DNA of 52,115 nt from Janthinobacterium saanense (GCF_014200675.1 NZ_JACHCI010000031.1:1-52115); one strand, 5' to 3'. Positions 14,498-23,726 are shown, counted from the stretch's first letter. A program made the numbers and translations. Notes: a model not told the origin generated them from the sequence alone.

Positions 14498-15085
14498 ATG
14501 ATGAAAAAAATCGTCGCCATCCTCTTTGCCGCGTTGTCGCTGGCGTTGTTTGCCGCTGTGCCGGCGTTGGCGCAAAATGCCCAGGCCCCGGCGGCCAAGC
14601 AGGCTGAGCCCAGCCCTGCCATGAAAGTGGCGGTGCGCGACATGCTCGAAGCGATACAGTTTCCTGCCCTGACGCGGCAGATATTCGACCAGATGCTGCA
14701 ATCGGTGCCGGCCATGATGCGCCAGGCCGCAGTGCAAAACGTCACCGGCAACGCGGACGTGAAAGAAAAGCGCCAGCAGCAGGCGCTGGCCAACGTCGAG
14801 GAAGAGATACCGCTGGCTGTCACCACGCTGACCGAGGTACTGAATGACCCGACCCTGACCGAAGAATTGCGTGCCGAGATGGTGCAACTGTATGCACGCT
14901 ATTACACGGTGCAGGAAATTGAACAGCTGACGGCGTTCTACAAGACGCCGCTGGGCCGCAAGCTGCTGGCGACCATGCCGAAGCTGTCGGTCGAGTCGGT
15001 AGAGATCAGCCAGCGCGTGCTTATCCCGCGTGTTAATGCCGTGCTTGAAAAAATCATGCGGACTTCTACCGAGAAGCCCGATTAA
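14498..15085 (+). CDS. Secreted DUF2059 protein
   Basis: A 195-residue protein with signal peptide MMKKIVAILFAALSLALFAA, ending at about PALAQ (residue 25). The mature part is helical. The C-terminal DUF2059 region reads LRAEMVQLYARYYTVQEIEQ, then LTAFYKTPLGRKLLATMPKL, with the FYxTPxGRK signature. DUF2059 proteins are periplasmic with unknown function. In Burkholderiales this gene is regularly found between gyrA and serC, so the position is conserved, although no functional link is established. The start could be the first or second Met codon. It ends 21 bases before serC and probably shares its transcript. Confidence 0.85.
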   Translation: MMKKIVAILFAALSLALFAAVPALAQNAQAPAAKQAEPSPAMKVAVRDMLEAIQFPALTRQIFDQMLQSVPAMMRQAAVQNVTGNADVKEKRQQQALANVEEEIPLAVTTLTEVLNDPTLTEELRAEMVQLYARYYTVQEIEQLTAFYKTPLGRKLLATMPKLSVESVEISQRVLIPRVNAVLEKIMRTSTEKPD

Positions 15086-15106
15086 CCTTAAGCCCAGGAC
15101 CGTATC

Positions 15107-16198
15107 GTGACGCATATTTATAACTTTTCCGCCGGCCCCGCCGTGCTGCCCAAGGAAGTGCTGGCGCAAGCCGCGGCCGAAATGCAGGACTGGCGCGGTA
15201 GCGGCATGTCGGTGATGGAGATGAGCCACCGTGGTCCTGAGTTCGTGTCCATCTACCGCCAGGCAGTGGCCGATCTGCGCGAGCTGCTGGCCGTGCCCGA
15301 CAATTACAAGATATTGTTCCTGCAAGGCGGTGGCCTGGGCGAGAACGCCATCATCCCGATGAATCTGGTGGGCCACGGCGCCACCCAGCCGGCCACGGTT
15401 GATTTCGTGCACACGGGCAGCTGGTCGGGCAAGTCGATCAAGGAAGCGGCCAAGTACGCCCATGTGAACGTGGCCGCTTCGTCGCAGGCCAGCGGTTTTG
15501 CCGATGTGCCTGCGGCAGCGGATTGGAAGCTGACGCCAGGCGCCGCCTATCTGCATATCTGCACCAATGAAACCATCGATGGCGTGGAATACCAGCAGGC
15601 GCCGCAAGTGCCTGCCGGGACCACCATCGTGGCCGACATGTCCTCGCACATCCTGTCGCGCGTGATTGATGTGTCGCAATATGGTGTCATCTTCGGTGGC
15701 GCGCAAAAAAATATCGGCCCGGCCGGCCTGACGGTGGTCATCGTGCGCGAAGACTTGCTGGGCAAGGCCTTGCCGATCTGCCCGTCGGCGTTTGACTGGA
15801 CCATCGTCGCCGAACATGAATCGATGTACAACACGCCGCCCACGTATTCCATCTATATCGCCGGCCTGGTTTTCCAGTGGCTGAAACGCCAGGGTGGCGT
15901 GGCGGCCATGGAACAGCGTAATATTGAGAAAGCGGCGCTGCTGTATGCGGCGCTCGATACGGACGACTTTTACCAGACCCGTGTCGCCCCCGCATACCGC
16001 TCGCGCATGACGATCCCGTTCTATCTGCGCGACGAGAGTTTGAACGATGCATTCCTGGCCGGCGCGAAGCAGCGCGGCTTGCTGCAACTGAAGGGCCACA
16101 AGTCCGTCGGCGGCATGCGTGCAGCGATTTATAACGCGATGCCGATCGAGGGTGTGCAAGCCCTGGTTGACTATTTGAACGAGTTTGCCGGACGCTGA
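15107..16198 (+). CDS. serC: Phosphoserine aminotransferase
   Basis: A 363-residue class V aminotransferase beginning at GTG 15107 (THIYNFSAGPAVLP, the canonical SerC start). ILFLQGGGLGENAIIP, HTGSWSGKSIKEA and the PLP-lysine region FGGAQKNIGPAGLTVV (Lys near 204) are clear. The C terminus has KGHKSVGGMRAAIYNAMP, which binds substrate phosphate through Arg. It converts 3-phosphohydroxypyruvate to phosphoserine, and in pyridoxal phosphate synthesis acts on the erythronate analogue. GTG was chosen because no ATG lies nearby in frame and the family begins here. It precedes pheA by 84 bases. Confidence 0.97.
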   Translation: MTHIYNFSAGPAVLPKEVLAQAAAEMQDWRGSGMSVMEMSHRGPEFVSIYRQAVADLRELLAVPDNYKILFLQGGGLGENAIIPMNLVGHGATQPATVDFVHTGSWSGKSIKEAAKYAHVNVAASSQASGFADVPAAADWKLTPGAAYLHICTNETIDGVEYQQAPQVPAGTTIVADMSSHILSRVIDVSQYGVIFGGAQKNIGPAGLTVVIVREDLLGKALPICPSAFDWTIVAEHESMYNTPPTYSIYIAGLVFQWLKRQGGVAAMEQRNIEKAALLYAALDTDDFYQTRVAPAYRSRMTIPFYLRDESLNDAFLAGAKQRGLLQLKGHKSVGGMRAAIYNAMPIEGVQALVDYLNEFAGR

Positions 16199-16282
16199 GT
16201 CGCCATAGACGACCGCGCCGGCCCGCCGCCGGCGCAGGCCGTGCGCTTATGATTAAAATACAGCTGACGAAACAAACCCACC

Positions 16283-17353
16283 ATGACTGACAAATTAAAA
16301 CCGCTGCGTGAACAGATCGATGCGATCGACGCGCAAATCCTGGAACTGCTCAACCGCCGCGCGCTGGTCGCGCAAGCAGTGGGGCACGTGAAAGCCGAAA
16401 CCCAGGCGCCCGTGTTCCGCCCCGAACGCGAAGCGCAAGTGCTGCGCGGCGTGGCCGAGCGCAATCCCGGCCCGATGGGCGACCGCGAAGTGCAAACCAT
16501 CTTCCGTGAAATCATGTCGTCCTGCCGCGCGCTGGAAAAGCGCGTCACCGTCGCCTACCTGGGCCCGGCCGGCACCTTCAGCGAACAAGCCGTGTACCAG
16601 CAATTCGGTACTGCCGTCGATGGCTTGCCTTGCGCCTCCATCGATGAAGTTTTCCGCTCCACCGAGGCGGGCACGGCGGACTTCGGCGTGGTGCCGATCG
16701 AGAATTCCTCGGAAGGCGCCGTCAACCGCACCCTGGACATGATGCTGCAAACAAGCCTCATCATCAGCGGCGAAGTGGCGATTGCCGTCCACCACAGCCT
16801 GATGACGAAGAGCGGCAATATGGATGGCGTAACCGTCATCTGCGCCCATTCGCAGGCGCTGGCCCAGTGCCAGGCCTGGCTGAACCAGCACTATCCGCAT
16901 ATCGAACGGCGCGCCGTGGCATCGAACGCCGAAGCGGCCCGCATGGCCGGCGGCGATGCGGCGATAGCTGCGATTGCCAGCGAACTGGCCGGTACGCAGT
17001 ACCAGCTGGGCGTGGTGCAAGGCCATATCCAGGACGATCCGCATAACCGTACGCGTTTTGCCGTGGTGGGCACCTTGCAGACGGCGCCGTCGGGCAAGGA
17101 TCAGACCTCGCTGGTATTGGCCGTGCCGAACAAGGCGGGCGCCGTGTACCAGTTGCTGGCGCCGCTGGCGAAACATGGCGTGTCGATGACGCGCTTCGAG
17201 TCGCGCCCCGCACGCATGGGCAGCTGGGAGTATTATTTCTATGTCGATGTGGAAGGCCATGGCCAGGATGGCGCGGTGGCGCAAGCCCTGGCCGAGCTGC
17301 AGGACAACGCGGCCTTCTTCAAGGTGCTGGGGTCGTATCCGGTGAGCCTTTGA
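16283..17353 (+). CDS. pheA: Bifunctional chorismate mutase/prephenate dehydratase
   Basis: A 356-residue P-protein. Residues 1-85 are an AroQ chorismate mutase (LREQIDAIDAQILELLNRRA, with the catalytic Arg at position 9 and Lys in GHVKAE). Residues about 92-270 are prephenate dehydratase, starting VAYLGPAGTFSEQAVY and including PIENSSEGAVNRTLD and the conserved TRFAVVG. Residues about 276-356 are the ACT domain that binds phenylalanine, with ESRPARMGSWEYYFYVD. The enzyme makes phenylpyruvate from chorismate and is usually feedback-inhibited by phenylalanine. It lies upstream of hisC and tyrA, giving a complete aromatic branch. Confidence 0.97.
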   Translation: MTDKLKPLREQIDAIDAQILELLNRRALVAQAVGHVKAETQAPVFRPEREAQVLRGVAERNPGPMGDREVQTIFREIMSSCRALEKRVTVAYLGPAGTFSEQAVYQQFGTAVDGLPCASIDEVFRSTEAGTADFGVVPIENSSEGAVNRTLDMMLQTSLIISGEVAIAVHHSLMTKSGNMDGVTVICAHSQALAQCQAWLNQHYPHIERRAVASNAEAARMAGGDAAIAAIASELAGTQYQLGVVQGHIQDDPHNRTRFAVVGTLQTAPSGKDQTSLVLAVPNKAGAVYQLLAPLAKHGVSMTRFESRPARMGSWEYYFYVDVEGHGQDGAVAQALAELQDNAAFFKVLGSYPVSL

Positions 17354-17367
17354 CCCCGTCGAAAGCC

Positions 17368-17394
17368 GGGGTCGGACCCTAAGGGTCCGACCCC
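17368..17394. repeat. GGGGTC palindrome, copy 2
   Basis: GGGGTCGGACCC and its complement, separated by TAA, form a perfect 12-bp stem between pheA and hisC. No T tract follows on the plus strand. It belongs with the elements at 8740 and 20858. Confidence 0.75.
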
Positions 17395-17443
17395 AGTCCT
17401 TGCTTTTGGGTTTTACCAATATCCATTAACTTAAAACTTCATC

Positions 17444-18550
17444 ATGTCTAAAAATATCGGTCCAGAACACGTCCGCGCCATCGCTCCTTACCAGAGCGGC
17501 AAACCCATCGCGGAAGTGGCGCGTGAATTCGGCCTCGACGAGGCAAGCATCGTCAAGCTGGCCTCGAATGAAAACCCGTACGGCATGCCGGAATCGGCCA
17601 AGCAGGCGATGATCGCCGCCATCGATGACCTGGGCCGCTACCCGGACGCCAACGGCTTTGATTTGAAAGCCGTGCTGTCGAAGCGCTATGACGTGCCGGC
17701 CGACTGGATCACCTTGGGCAATGGCAGCAACGACATCCTGGAAATCGCCGCCCATGCGTTTGTCGAGCACGGCCAGTCCGTGGTGTATTCGCAGTACTCG
17801 TTTGCCGTGTACGCGCTGGCGACGCAAGGCCTGGGTGCGCGTCACCTGGTGGTGCCGGCGCAAGCGTACGGCCATGACCTGGACGCCATGGTCGCTGCGA
17901 TTACGGACGACACGCGGCTGGTCTTCATCGCCAATCCGAACAACCCGACCGGTACCTTTTTGACGGCGGCGCAGCTGGAAGCGTTCCTGCAGAAAGTGCC
18001 GCAGCACGTGGTAGTGGTGCTCGATGAAGCGTACAACGAATTCCTGTCGGCCGAAGACCAATACGAGTCGACGGCCTGGGTGCGCCAGTATCCCAATCTG
18101 GTGGTGTCGCGCACCCTGTCGAAGGCCTATGGCCTGGCTGGCCTGCGCATCGGTTTTGCGATTGCCCAGCCGGTGCTGACGGATTTGATGAACCGCATCC
18201 GCCAGCCATTCAACGTCAACACGCTGGCGCAGGCGGCTGCCATCGCCGCCTTGAACGACAAGCAATTCCTGGAGAAAAGCGCGCGCAACAACGCGGCCGG
18301 CTACCAGCAATTTACCGAAGCGTTCACGGCTCTGGGTCTGGAATTCGTGCCGTCGCACGGCAATTTCGTGCTGGTGAAAGTCGGTGATGATGACGGCGCC
18401 GGTGCGCGCGTGAACCTGTCGCTGCTGCAGCAGGGCGTGATCGTGCGCCCTGTGGGTAGTTATGGCTTGCCGCAATGGCTGCGCATTTCCATCGGCCTGC
18501 CGCAGGAAAACGCCATCCTCATCGCCGCGCTGACGAAAGCGCTGGCTTGA
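17444..18550 (+). CDS. hisC: Histidinol-phosphate aminotransferase
   Basis: This 368-residue class I/II PLP aminotransferase starts MSKNIGPEHVRAIAPYQSGK. It has the HisC features KLASNENPYGMPESA (about 37-51), FIANPNNPTGTFL, VVLDEAYNEF and the PLP lysine in VSRTLSKAYGLAGLRIGFAI (about 222-241). RPVGSYGLPQWLRISIGLP near the C terminus provides the substrate-binding Arg. Located between pheA and tyrA, it could act as the aromatic aminotransferase as well as, or in place of, a histidine-pathway enzyme. HisC2-type paralogues in this operon position are common in betaproteobacteria, but the sequence alone does not separate the roles. Confidence 0.93.
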   Translation: MSKNIGPEHVRAIAPYQSGKPIAEVAREFGLDEASIVKLASNENPYGMPESAKQAMIAAIDDLGRYPDANGFDLKAVLSKRYDVPADWITLGNGSNDILEIAAHAFVEHGQSVVYSQYSFAVYALATQGLGARHLVVPAQAYGHDLDAMVAAITDDTRLVFIANPNNPTGTFLTAAQLEAFLQKVPQHVVVVLDEAYNEFLSAEDQYESTAWVRQYPNLVVSRTLSKAYGLAGLRIGFAIAQPVLTDLMNRIRQPFNVNTLAQAAAIAALNDKQFLEKSARNNAAGYQQFTEAFTALGLEFVPSHGNFVLVKVGDDDGAGARVNLSLLQQGVIVRPVGSYGLPQWLRISIGLPQENAILIAALTKALA

Positions 18551-18554
18551 TTGT

Positions 18555-19469
18555 ATGGCTACCCCTGTTTTCAATAAGCTTGTTATTTTTGGCGTCGGCC
18601 TGATCGGCGGCTCGTTTGCGCGCGCGCTCAAGCATATGGGCGCCGTTGGCACGGTGGTCGGCATGGGCCGTTCGCCAGCGTCGATGGCGCGCGCGCTGGA
18701 ACTGGGCATCATCGATGAAATCGGCGGCGACATGGCCCAGGCCATCCACGGCGCCGACCTGGTGCTGGTGGCCGCGCCTGTGGCGCAGACGGGCGCCATC
18801 CTGGCGTCGATTGCGCCACATCTGCAGCCGGGCACCGTGGTGACGGATGCGGGCAGCACCAAGTCCGATGTGGTGGAAGCTGCGCGCGCGTCGCTAGGCG
18901 ACAAGATCGCCCAGTTCGTGCCGGGCCACCCGATTGCCGGGCGCGAGACGAATGGCCCCGATGCGGCCATCATCGATCTGTATCGCGGCAAAAAAGTGGT
19001 GCTGACGCCGCTGGCGGAAAATGCCGCGTCCGACGTGGAACGCGTGGCCGCCGCCTGGCGCACCTGTGGCGCCATCATCCACGTCCTGACGCCGGCAGAA
19101 CATGACAAGGTGTTTGCCGCTGTCAGCCATTTGCCGCATTTGCTGGCTTTTGCGCTGGTCGACGACATCGCCAGGAAACCGCACGCGGATTTGCTGTTTC
19201 AATACGCGGCCAGCGGTTTCCGCGACTTTACGCGCATTGCCGGCTCCTCGCCGGAAATGTGGCGCGACATCAGCCTGGCCAACCAGCCGGCCCTGCTGCA
19301 AGAACTGGACGCCTATCTGGCGCAGCTGACGGCCTTGCGGGCCAGCCTGGCCGCCGGTGACGGCGCCGCCATCGAGAACGTGTACGCGAACGCCCAGCAG
19401 GCCCGGCAGCAATGGATAGAAGCGATCGAGGCGGCCGAAATACCTGCGCCAGCCGCCTCCGCACAATAA
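18555..19469 (+). CDS. tyrA: Prephenate dehydrogenase
   Basis: A 304-residue TyrA-type dehydrogenase. The N-terminal Rossmann fold has VIFGVGLIGGSFARAL (about 9-24), TDAGSTKSDVVEAAR with the conserved Ser/Lys, and VPGHPIAGRE with the catalytic His near residue 125. The all-helical C-terminal domain includes AAVSHLPHLLAFALVDD and ASGFRDFTRIAGSSPEMWRD, standard for the family. There is no ACT domain and no fused chorismate mutase. It oxidatively decarboxylates prephenate (or arogenate) toward tyrosine. It starts four bases after hisC and ends 17 bases before aroA, so it is translated within the operon. Confidence 0.95.
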   Translation: MATPVFNKLVIFGVGLIGGSFARALKHMGAVGTVVGMGRSPASMARALELGIIDEIGGDMAQAIHGADLVLVAAPVAQTGAILASIAPHLQPGTVVTDAGSTKSDVVEAARASLGDKIAQFVPGHPIAGRETNGPDAAIIDLYRGKKVVLTPLAENAASDVERVAAAWRTCGAIIHVLTPAEHDKVFAAVSHLPHLLAFALVDDIARKPHADLLFQYAASGFRDFTRIAGSSPEMWRDISLANQPALLQELDAYLAQLTALRASLAAGDGAAIENVYANAQQARQQWIEAIEAAEIPAPAASAQ

Positions 19470-19486
19470 ATCATCAAGGAATCAGC

Positions 19487-20842
19487 ATGACCCAAACCAA
19501 ACAATACCCGCATCATATCGATTTGACGCCGGTGATGCATGTCGAAGGCACGGTGCGTCTGCCCGGCTCGAAAAGCATTTCCAACCGCGTGCTGCTGCTG
19601 GCCGCGCTGGCCAAGGGCACGACCAGAATCGTCGACCTGCTGGCCTCCGACGACACCTTCGTCATGCTGACGGCGTTGACCTCGCTGGGCGTGCACTGGA
19701 AGCAGGATGAAGTGATCGGCGACCCGGCTACCGCGCACCAGGTGCATCACGTGGAAGGCTGCGGCGGCGTGTTCCCGCACCACGAAGCGGACCTGTTCAT
19801 GGGGAACGCCGGCACGGCGATCCGCCCATTGACGGCGGCGCTGGCCGTGATCGGCGGCGACTACACCCTGCACGGCGTGTCGCGCATGCACGAGCGCCCG
19901 ATTGGCGACCTGGTCGATGCGCTGAACGCGGTCGGCGCGCAGATCGACTACACCGGCGAGCAGGGTTTCCCGCCGCTGCGCATCCGCCGTGGCCACATCC
20001 ACGCGCAGCGCATCGCCGTGCGCGGCAATGTGTCCAGCCAGTTCCTCACCGCCTTGCTGATGGTGGCGCCGCTGATGGCGCGCGATCATGCCGTCACGAT
20101 AGACGTGACGGGCGAACTGATCTCGAAGCCATATATCGAAATCACCCTGAACCTGATGCGCCGCTTCGGCGTGACGGTCGAGCATGACGGCTGGCAGTCG
20201 TTCACCGTGCAGCCGGGCCAGCAATATCAAAGTCCGGGCACCATCCACGTCGAAGGCGACGCCTCGTCGGCGTCCTATTTCCTGGCAGCCGGCGCGATTG
20301 GCGGCGGCCCGGTGCGCGTGGAAGGCGTGGGGCGCGACAGCATCCAGGGCGATGTGCGTTTCGTCGAAGCCTTGCAGCAAATGGGCGCGACCATCACCAT
20401 GGGTGAAAACTGGATCGAAGCCCGCTCGAATGGCGTCTTGACAGCCATCGACATGGACTTCAACCATATTCCCGACGCCGCCATGACGATCGCCGTGGCC
20501 GCCCTGTATGCGGACGGCACCAGCACCTTGCGCAATATCGCCAGCTGGCGTGTCAAGGAAACCGACCGCCTGGCCGCCATGGCCACCGAGCTGCGCAAGC
20601 TGGGCGCCGAAGTGGAAGAGGGCGCGGACTACCTGCGCGTGACGCCGCCGGCCGTGATCCAGCCTGCCGCCATCGACACCTATGACGATCACCGCATGGC
20701 GATGTGTTTCTCGCTGGCATCGTTGGATGGCGTGGCCCGCCGTGGCAACGCCATGCGCATCAACGATCCGAAATGCGTGGCCAAGACCTTCCCCGAGTAT
20801 TTCGCCGCGTTCGCGGGGATCGCCAAGGATAGCCTTATTTAA
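19487..20842 (+). CDS. aroA: 5-enolpyruvylshikimate-3-phosphate synthase
   Basis: A 451-residue EPSP synthase. ATG 19487 follows AAGGAATCAGC; an in-frame extension upstream overlaps tyrA and is rejected. The N-terminal motif LPGSKSISNRVLLLAALAKG binds PEP and shikimate-3-phosphate. FMGNAGTAIRPLTAALAVIG (about 104-123) matches class I enzymes, with Gly-Asn-Ala-Gly-Thr-Ala at the glyphosate site. HERPIGDLVDAL, VKETDRLAAMATELRKLGA and TYDDHRMAMCFSLA are also intact. It joins PEP to shikimate-3-phosphate, the sixth step of the shikimate pathway. The class I motif predicts the usual sensitive type. Confidence 0.97.
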   Translation: MTQTKQYPHHIDLTPVMHVEGTVRLPGSKSISNRVLLLAALAKGTTRIVDLLASDDTFVMLTALTSLGVHWKQDEVIGDPATAHQVHHVEGCGGVFPHHEADLFMGNAGTAIRPLTAALAVIGGDYTLHGVSRMHERPIGDLVDALNAVGAQIDYTGEQGFPPLRIRRGHIHAQRIAVRGNVSSQFLTALLMVAPLMARDHAVTIDVTGELISKPYIEITLNLMRRFGVTVEHDGWQSFTVQPGQQYQSPGTIHVEGDASSASYFLAAGAIGGGPVRVEGVGRDSIQGDVRFVEALQQMGATITMGENWIEARSNGVLTAIDMDFNHIPDAAMTIAVAALYADGTSTLRNIASWRVKETDRLAAMATELRKLGAEVEEGADYLRVTPPAVIQPAAIDTYDDHRMAMCFSLASLDGVARRGNAMRINDPKCVAKTFPEYFAAFAGIAKDSLI

Positions 20843-20857
20843 CCGAAGGCAAATTCC

Positions 20858-20884
20858 GGGGTCAGTCCCGCCGGGTCTGACCCC
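20858..20884. repeat. GGGGTC palindrome, copy 3
   Basis: GGGGTCAGTCCC and GGGTCTGACCCC form a 12-bp stem with one mismatch between aroA and cmk. The layout and length equal copy 2 at 17368. Confidence 0.65.
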
Positions 20885-20908
20885 AGCTCTACTTTGACTA
20901 ATAAAACA

Positions 20909-21577
20909 ATGTCCACATCTCACATCCCCGTCATCGCCATCGATGGCCCCACCGCTTCCGGCAAGGGCACGGTGGCGCACCGCGTTGCTGACAAGCTCGG
21001 CTTTCATTACCTCGATTCGGGCGCCCTGTACCGCTTGACCGCCCTGATGGCGATACGCCGTGGCACGGACTTGCACGACGAGCACGCGCTGGCCAAGCTG
21101 GCCGAGCACTTGCCTTGCCACTTTGCCGGTGGCGAAATCTTCCTGGCGAATGAAAACGTTACCGAGCAGATCCGTGCCGAAGTAGTCGGTAATACGGCTT
21201 CGCAGATTGCCGTATTACCAACGGTGCGCCAGGCCTTATTTGCCTTGCAATTATCTTTCCGCAAGGCGCCAGGCCTGGTGGCCGACGGGCGCGACATGGG
21301 TACGGTGATCTTTCCGCACGCGCCGCTGAAGGTGTTTCTGACGGCCAGCGTGGAGGCGCGCGCGGGCCGGCGCTACAAGCAATTGATAGACAAGGGAATT
21401 TCTGCTACTATGGAAGACCTTCTGATGGATTTGCAGGCGCGGGACGAACGTGATACTCACCGTGCGATTGCGCCGCTGGTCCCCGCAGAAGGGGCGCATG
21501 TCCTTGATACCTCGGCCATGACAGCAGATGTTGCTGTTGAAACCGTGTTGAAATGGTATGCCGCAGTAATAAAATAG
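20909..21577 (+). CDS. cmk: Cytidylate kinase
   Basis: A 222-residue CMP/dCMP kinase. The P-loop GPTASGKGT covers residues 13-21. FHYLDSGALYRLTAL holds the substrate-binding Ser/Tyr, and LVADGRDMGTVIFPHAPLKV the conserved Asp and Arg. FLTASVEARAGRRYKQL and RDERDTHRAIAPL form the lid and CMP-binding segments. ATG 20909 gives the usual N terminus; a TTG 15 bases upstream is possible but less likely. It recycles CMP formed in RNA turnover and lipid synthesis. Its position directly before rpsA is widely conserved. Confidence 0.96.
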   Translation: MSTSHIPVIAIDGPTASGKGTVAHRVADKLGFHYLDSGALYRLTALMAIRRGTDLHDEHALAKLAEHLPCHFAGGEIFLANENVTEQIRAEVVGNTASQIAVLPTVRQALFALQLSFRKAPGLVADGRDMGTVIFPHAPLKVFLTASVEARAGRRYKQLIDKGISATMEDLLMDLQARDERDTHRAIAPLVPAEGAHVLDTSAMTADVAVETVLKWYAAVIK

Positions 21578-21687
21578 CTCTGCTATGTGGTGCCCGTGAC
21601 GGCTCCTGGCCAGTCCGGGTGTGTCAAAAACCTAACCCAGTTTAAGTCGCATTGTGCGATCTCTGCTGGATAACCTGTGTGAACCCT

Positions 21688-23400
21688 ATGTCTACTGTTA
21701 CAACTAACGAATCTACCGGTATGGAAAGTTTTGCTGCGCTCTTCGAGGAATCGTTGTCGCGTCAAGATATGCGCTCCGGCGAAGTTATTTCCGCTGAAGT
21801 CGTGCGCCTCGACCACAATTTCGTGATCGTGAACGCTGGCCTCAAATCCGAAGCATTCATCCCTGTCGAAGAATTCAAAAACGACCACGGCGAACTGGAA
21901 GTCAAAGTTGGTGACTTCGTTTCCGTGGCGATCGAATCGCTGGAAAATGGTTTCGGCGATACCATCCTGTCGCGCGATAAAGCCAAGCGTCTGGCTTCGT
22001 GGCTGGCTCTGGAAAAAGCGATGGAATCGGGCGAAATCGTCGTCGGTACCGTCAATGGTAAAGTCAAAGGCGGTCTGACCGTATTGACCAACGGCATCCG
22101 CGCATTCCTGCCGGGTTCGCTGGTTGACACCCGTCCTGTCAAAGACACCACCCCATTCGAAGGCAAAACCCTCGAATTCAAAGTCATCAAACTGGACCGC
22201 AAGCGTAACAACGTGGTTCTGTCCCGCCGCGCCGTCATCGAAGCTTCGATGGGCGAAGAGCGTCAGAAACTGATGGAAACGCTGAAAGAAGGCACGGTCG
22301 TGACCGGCGTCGTCAAAAATATCACCGACTACGGCGCGTTCGTGGATCTGGGCGGTATCGATGGCCTGCTGCACATCACCGACCTGGCATGGCGCCGTGT
22401 ACGTCACCCGTCGGAAGTACTGACGGTTGGCCAGGAAATCACCGCCAAAGTCCTGAAATACGATCAAGAGAAAAACCGTGTTTCGCTGGGCGTGAAACAA
22501 CTGGGCGACGATCCTTGGACCGGTCTGTCCCGTCGTTACCCACAAAGCACCCGTCTGTTCGGTAAAGTAACGAACCTGACCGACTACGGCGCGTTCGTTG
22601 AAGTGGAACAGGGTATCGAAGGTCTGGTACACGTTTCCGAGATGGACTGGACGAACAAAAACGTTGCTCCTAACAAAGTTGTCCAACTGGGCGACGAAGT
22701 AGAAGTAATGGTTCTGGAAATCGACGAAGAGCGTCGTCGTATCTCGCTGGGTATGAAACAGTGCAAAGCCAACCCATGGGATGACTTTGGCGTTACCCAC
22801 AAGAAGGGCGATAAAGTCCGCGGCGCGATCAAATCGATCACCGACTTCGGCGTGTTCATCGGCCTGGCCGGCAACATCGACGGTCTGGTTCACTTGTCCG
22901 ACCTGTCCTGGACCGAAACCGGCGAAGAAGCCGTACGTCGCTTCAAGAAAGGTGACGAACTGGAAGCCATCGTTCTGGCCATCGACGTTGAGCGCGAGCG
23001 CGTTTCCCTGGGCGTTAAGCAACTGGAAGGTGACCCATTCAACAACTTCGCAGCCATGAACGACAAAGGCTCGCTGGTAACCGGTACCGTTAAATCGGTA
23101 GAGCCTAAAGGCGCCGTGATCCAACTGTCCGAAGAAGTTGAAGGCTACCTGCGCGCTTCCGAAATCTCGCGCGACCGCGTTGAAGATGCTGGTACGCACC
23201 TGAAAGTCGGCGACACCGTTGAAGCTCTGGTACTGAACATCGACCGCAAAGCCCGTGGTATCCAACTGTCGATCAAAGCGAAAGACAACGTTGAAACCCA
23301 GGAAGCGATGCAAAAAATGGCAGCTACCGACAACAACGCAGCTTCGGGCACCACCAGCCTGGGCGCCTTGTTGAAAGCTAAGTTCGATAACAAGAACTAA
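21688..23400 (+). CDS. rpsA: 30S ribosomal protein S1
   Basis: A 570-residue protein with six S1 RNA-binding repeats. The start at ATG 21688 gives a slightly extended N terminus (MSTVTTNESTG) ahead of MESFAALFEESLSRQDMR. Repeats are visible from the recurring ITDYGAFVDLGGIDGLLHI, LTDYGAFVEVEQGIEGLVHV, ITDFGVFIGLAGNIDGLVHL and VEPKGAVIQLSEEVEGYL. S1 binds mRNA leaders at the 30S platform and brings them to the ribosome. Codon use is distinctly biased (GGT, GTT, CGT) relative to neighbours, as expected of a highly expressed gene. It is followed by ihfB after 20 bases. Confidence 0.98.
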   Translation: MSTVTTNESTGMESFAALFEESLSRQDMRSGEVISAEVVRLDHNFVIVNAGLKSEAFIPVEEFKNDHGELEVKVGDFVSVAIESLENGFGDTILSRDKAKRLASWLALEKAMESGEIVVGTVNGKVKGGLTVLTNGIRAFLPGSLVDTRPVKDTTPFEGKTLEFKVIKLDRKRNNVVLSRRAVIEASMGEERQKLMETLKEGTVVTGVVKNITDYGAFVDLGGIDGLLHITDLAWRRVRHPSEVLTVGQEITAKVLKYDQEKNRVSLGVKQLGDDPWTGLSRRYPQSTRLFGKVTNLTDYGAFVEVEQGIEGLVHVSEMDWTNKNVAPNKVVQLGDEVEVMVLEIDEERRRISLGMKQCKANPWDDFGVTHKKGDKVRGAIKSITDFGVFIGLAGNIDGLVHLSDLSWTETGEEAVRRFKKGDELEAIVLAIDVERERVSLGVKQLEGDPFNNFAAMNDKGSLVTGTVKSVEPKGAVIQLSEEVEGYLRASEISRDRVEDAGTHLKVGDTVEALVLNIDRKARGIQLSIKAKDNVETQEAMQKMAATDNNAASGTTSLGALLKAKFDNKN

Positions 23401-23420
23401 GACTACGCGGATACCGGCAG

Positions 23421-23726
23421 ATGACAAAGTCCGAGCTGATCAACCGCCTCGCTGAGCGTTATTCTCAGCTGGTGGCGAAAGATGCGGAGTATGCCGTCAA
23501 GACCATTCTCGATGCGATGACCACGGCCCTGTCGACCGGTCAGCGTATCGAGATCCGCGGTTTTGGCAGTTTTGCCCTGAACAGCAGGCCACCGCGTATC
23601 GGCCGCAACCCGAAGTCTGGCGACAAAGTGATGGTGCCCGAAAAACGGGTGCCCCATTTCAAGCCGGGCAAACAGTTGCGCGAGCGCGTGGACGCGATGG
23701 TTGGGCAACCAATCATCGAGGATTAA
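23421..23726 (+). CDS. ihfB: Integration host factor beta subunit
   Basis: A 101-residue HU/IHF-family protein starting MTKSELINRLAERYSQL. The beta-ribbon arm carries EIRGFGSFALNSRPPRIGRN, with the Arg-Pro-Pro that places the intercalating Pro, then PKSGDKVMVPEKRVPHFKPG. The family motif GFGSF is intact. The arm and its location after rpsA identify the beta subunit over HU. It bends DNA sharply with IHF-alpha and assists site-specific recombination and promoter architecture. A strong terminator follows 23 bases later. Confidence 0.96.
   Translation: MTKSELINRLAERYSQLVAKDAEYAVKTILDAMTTALSTGQRIEIRGFGSFALNSRPPRIGRNPKSGDKVMVPEKRVPHFKPGKQLRERVDAMVGQPIIED

Noticed and set aside
14456..16159. 567-codon minus-strand frame over the DUF2059 and serC genes
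   Set aside because: Composition is Arg/His/Gln-rich shadow sequence, and it crosses two well-supported genes.
21583..23427. 614-codon minus-strand frame antisense to rpsA
   Set aside because: It mirrors the S1 repeats and codon bias of rpsA. No domain or start signal supports it.
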